20,975 nucleotides of DNA from Scleroderma bovista (lineage: Eukaryota > Basidiomycota > Agaricomycetes > Boletales > Sclerodermataceae), in the NCBI GenBank assembly GCA_037178675.1, contig JAYMGJ010000205.1, positions 1 through 20,975 of the forward strand. The letters run 5' to 3'. The notes under the pieces were generated by a model, which saw only the letters and a list, made by a program, of their open reading frames with translations, made no database searches and was not told where the DNA came from. Each line of letters starts with the position of its first letter. Position 1 is the stretch's first letter. Both the position numbers and the translations under genes were made by a program. Shown here one piece after another: positions 19,421 through 20,975 of the stretch.

Positions 19421-20975
19421 AGGGATTCAGGGGAGTGAGGGGGCTCGGACTCTGTTGGGGCGTCGTGGGGAGTTGGAGTTGGAGTTTGAGGGGGGGGGGA
19501 TGGAGTGATATTTATATGCAGAGGGGAGAGAGGGGGGCCGATCTTGGGGGTTGGCGGGAGGGAGAAGGGATAGGTGTACGATGAGGTCTTTGGCTTATCA
19601 GTGTTGTTGGGAGCGGTCTCTTTGGGGTCGTGTGGGGCGGTGGCTGTATTCGGGAGTCTCTGCTGAATGGTTAGGACACCTGAGGAGGATTTGCCGAGTG
19701 TCTGTTGGAGCTGGGGGCGGTGGTGGGGGTGGGGGTGGTGACGAGACGTGTCCTGGGGGTCGTGGGGGGGTCTTGTTTGGGTTATGGGTGCGTGTTGACT
19801 TGGTGGGAGAGTTGCGTGGGTCCATGGTTCGTTGGTCGGGAAGTATGGGGTGGCGTTTTCTGGGATCTTGGCATTTAGTTCCTCTAGTCTCTTCGTGTAG
19901 TCGGGGCAACCTTTGTCAGAACTGCCGTGTGAGGTGGACTTGCAGTTTACGCAGTAGTTAGTCTGGTAGGCATTACATAGGTGTTCACGGTGGGGGCCTC
20001 CGCAGGCCCCACAGGTGTCCTTCTCCTCTTTGCAGTCTTTTGAGAAGTGTCCCCATCTCTGGCATTTGAGGCAACGTAGGGGTTCTTTTTTGTCTTTGTG
20101 GGCTCGGAGCTTGGAGTGATTGAGGTAGAGTCCGATGCTGATGATTTTGTTCGCAGCTTGTGGGGAGGTCAGCGAGAGGAGGACATGGGCTACGCGTTGC
20201 TTGAAACTTCGGCGGGCTGGGTCCTTGATCCATTTGATGCCGTTGACCGATTCCTCAGGGAGCCCGTTCTCTTGTTCGATTTCCCGTAGAATGTCTGGAT
20301 TCGTGAGGTCAGTGAGAACTGGGACGAAGGGGACTACTACGTTGAATAGTCTGTTTTTGATTCGTGCTTTCCCGTCTAGTTTCTTGAGGAAGGATTCTTT
20401 CCTGGATGGCTCTCTTATCCAGTTGACTGCCTCGGCGCTAGGGAGTTCGAGTACGAGTCCTCCGTTTCTGAGCTTGGTTAGGGCTTTGATCTTGAGGGAG
20501 GGAGCGGAGTTGTCTTCCAGGGGGGTGAGCGCTTGCTGGAGGAATTTAATTACTTCGTTTCTGGGGTGTCTTCTCTGATGTTAGGATGATCTGGGTCGAT
20601 GTCCACCAGGAGTTGTCTTTCTTTTATCGCGGCATTTCCTCTTGCGTAGTCTGAGATGGGGTATTTGAGGGGGGGTTGCTGTCGTCTGTTGGGAGGGGGG
20701 GGGGATCCGCTAGGAGGATCTCCCTGTATGTTGCAGCGGGGGGGTGGGGCGCGGGGGCTAGTTGACGAGGTAGGTCTTCGATCTTGGCTAGGATCTGTGG
20801 GGAGAGTGTGATTAGTTCCTCTACAGATTCGTTGATTACCTGGGCTGATGTCTGTAAGTCGTTGCTCGCTATGTCGACTGCTCTTGTCATCATTTCTGCC
20901 GCTTCTTTGTTGATTTGCGTAGCGTCCTGGATTTCTTGTATTACTTCTTTTAGGCAGAGCATCTGATTCTCAAAG
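19417..20975 (-). pseudogene. LINE ORF1: RNA-binding protein with three zinc knuckles; two frameshifts, 5' end outside
   Basis: The frame is open at the right edge. A helical, probably coiled-coil N-terminal stretch (KEVIQEIQDATQINKEAAEM) is followed by YREILLADPPPLP, a central domain (IKERQLLVDIDPDHP ... GLVLELPSAEAVNWI ... GLYLNHSKLRAHK), then knuckles CLKCQRWGHFSKDC (CX2CX4HX4C), CGACGGPHREHLC (CX2CX3HX4C) and CVNCKSTSHGSSDKGC (CX2CX4HX6C) at about 20070-19900, and a Pro/Thr-rich tail. It would package the LINE RNA. Three consecutive frames must be joined: one base seems lost in the C-runs around 20669-20704 and one at 20563-20566. The stop TGA (19419-19417) overlaps the ORF2 start as ATGA. 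Confidence 0.75.

Larger units (their letters stand above)
14917..20975 (-). mobile_element. Tad1-like LINE retrotransposon, nearly full length, 5' end outside window
   Basis: The order on the minus strand is ORF1, ORF2, 3' UTR and poly(A) tail. Endonuclease, RT with FVDD, RNase H and a terminal CCHC finger in ORF2, plus three zinc knuckles in ORF1, match the Tad1 clade of fungal LINEs. It is inserted in the gag of the minus-strand Gypsy element in the same orientation. GC content and CpG frequency look much higher than in the left part of the window, which fits a younger copy. Confidence 0.85.

Noticed and set aside
1..20975. tRNA, rRNA, CRISPR array or bacterial-type operon
   Set aside because: No cloverleaf, rRNA segment or regularly spaced repeat was seen; spliced genes and poly(A) tails show a eukaryotic window.

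Overview
The window looks like a transposon-dense, gene-poor stretch of a filamentous fungal nuclear genome, most likely an agaricomycete basidiomycete. The evidence is the short introns (about 46-59 nt, GTRNGT...YAG, with CTNAC-like branch sites) and four types of mobile-element protein that I know mainly from mushroom-forming fungi. I see no tRNA, rRNA or CRISPR array and no clear housekeeping gene.

Layout, left to right. (1) 2-2013 (+) is the broken C-terminal part of an agaricomycete transposase-type protein, with introns still readable. (2) 2137-3525 (+) is an almost intact seven-exon gene of unknown function. (3) 3526-4180 has no gene but carries a 24-nt poly-T tract. (4) About 4181-6312 holds two LTR-like sequences head to head. 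Their inner 731 bp form an apparently perfect palindrome (4429-5159 / 5209-5939, 49-nt spacer), and outside it they abruptly diverge. (5) 6332 to about 8507-8649 (+) is the gag of a Ty3/Gypsy-like element belonging to the right-hand LTR. It is one unbroken frame stopped only by TGA codons. (6) About 8508-14916 (-) is a second Ty3/Gypsy-like element: 3' LTR, polypurine tract, integrase, RT/RNase H, protease, zinc knuckle and gag. (7) 14917-20975 (-) is a Tad1-like LINE with poly(A) tail, 3' UTR, ORF2 (endonuclease-RT-RNase H-zinc finger) and ORF1 (three zinc knuckles). It runs off the right edge.

The order of insertion is readable. The minus-strand Gypsy cuts off the plus-strand element after gag, and the LINE poly(A) tail abuts the N-terminal gag coding of the minus-strand Gypsy, so the LINE came last.

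The most striking signal is how the elements are broken. Both LTR elements and the left transposase relic are interrupted almost only by in-frame TGA: nine in the plus-strand gag and five in the minus-strand Gypsy, against one TAG and no TAA, with only one frameshift in about 8 kb of coding frame. Several TGA codons sit where the family has Arg (CGA>TGA) or Trp (TGG>TGA). The younger LINE has no nonsense codons, only one-base length changes in G/C homopolymers. This points to a transition-type, cytosine-directed process on the older copies (methylation-linked deamination or a RIP-like process), with readthrough of TGA a less likely alternative.
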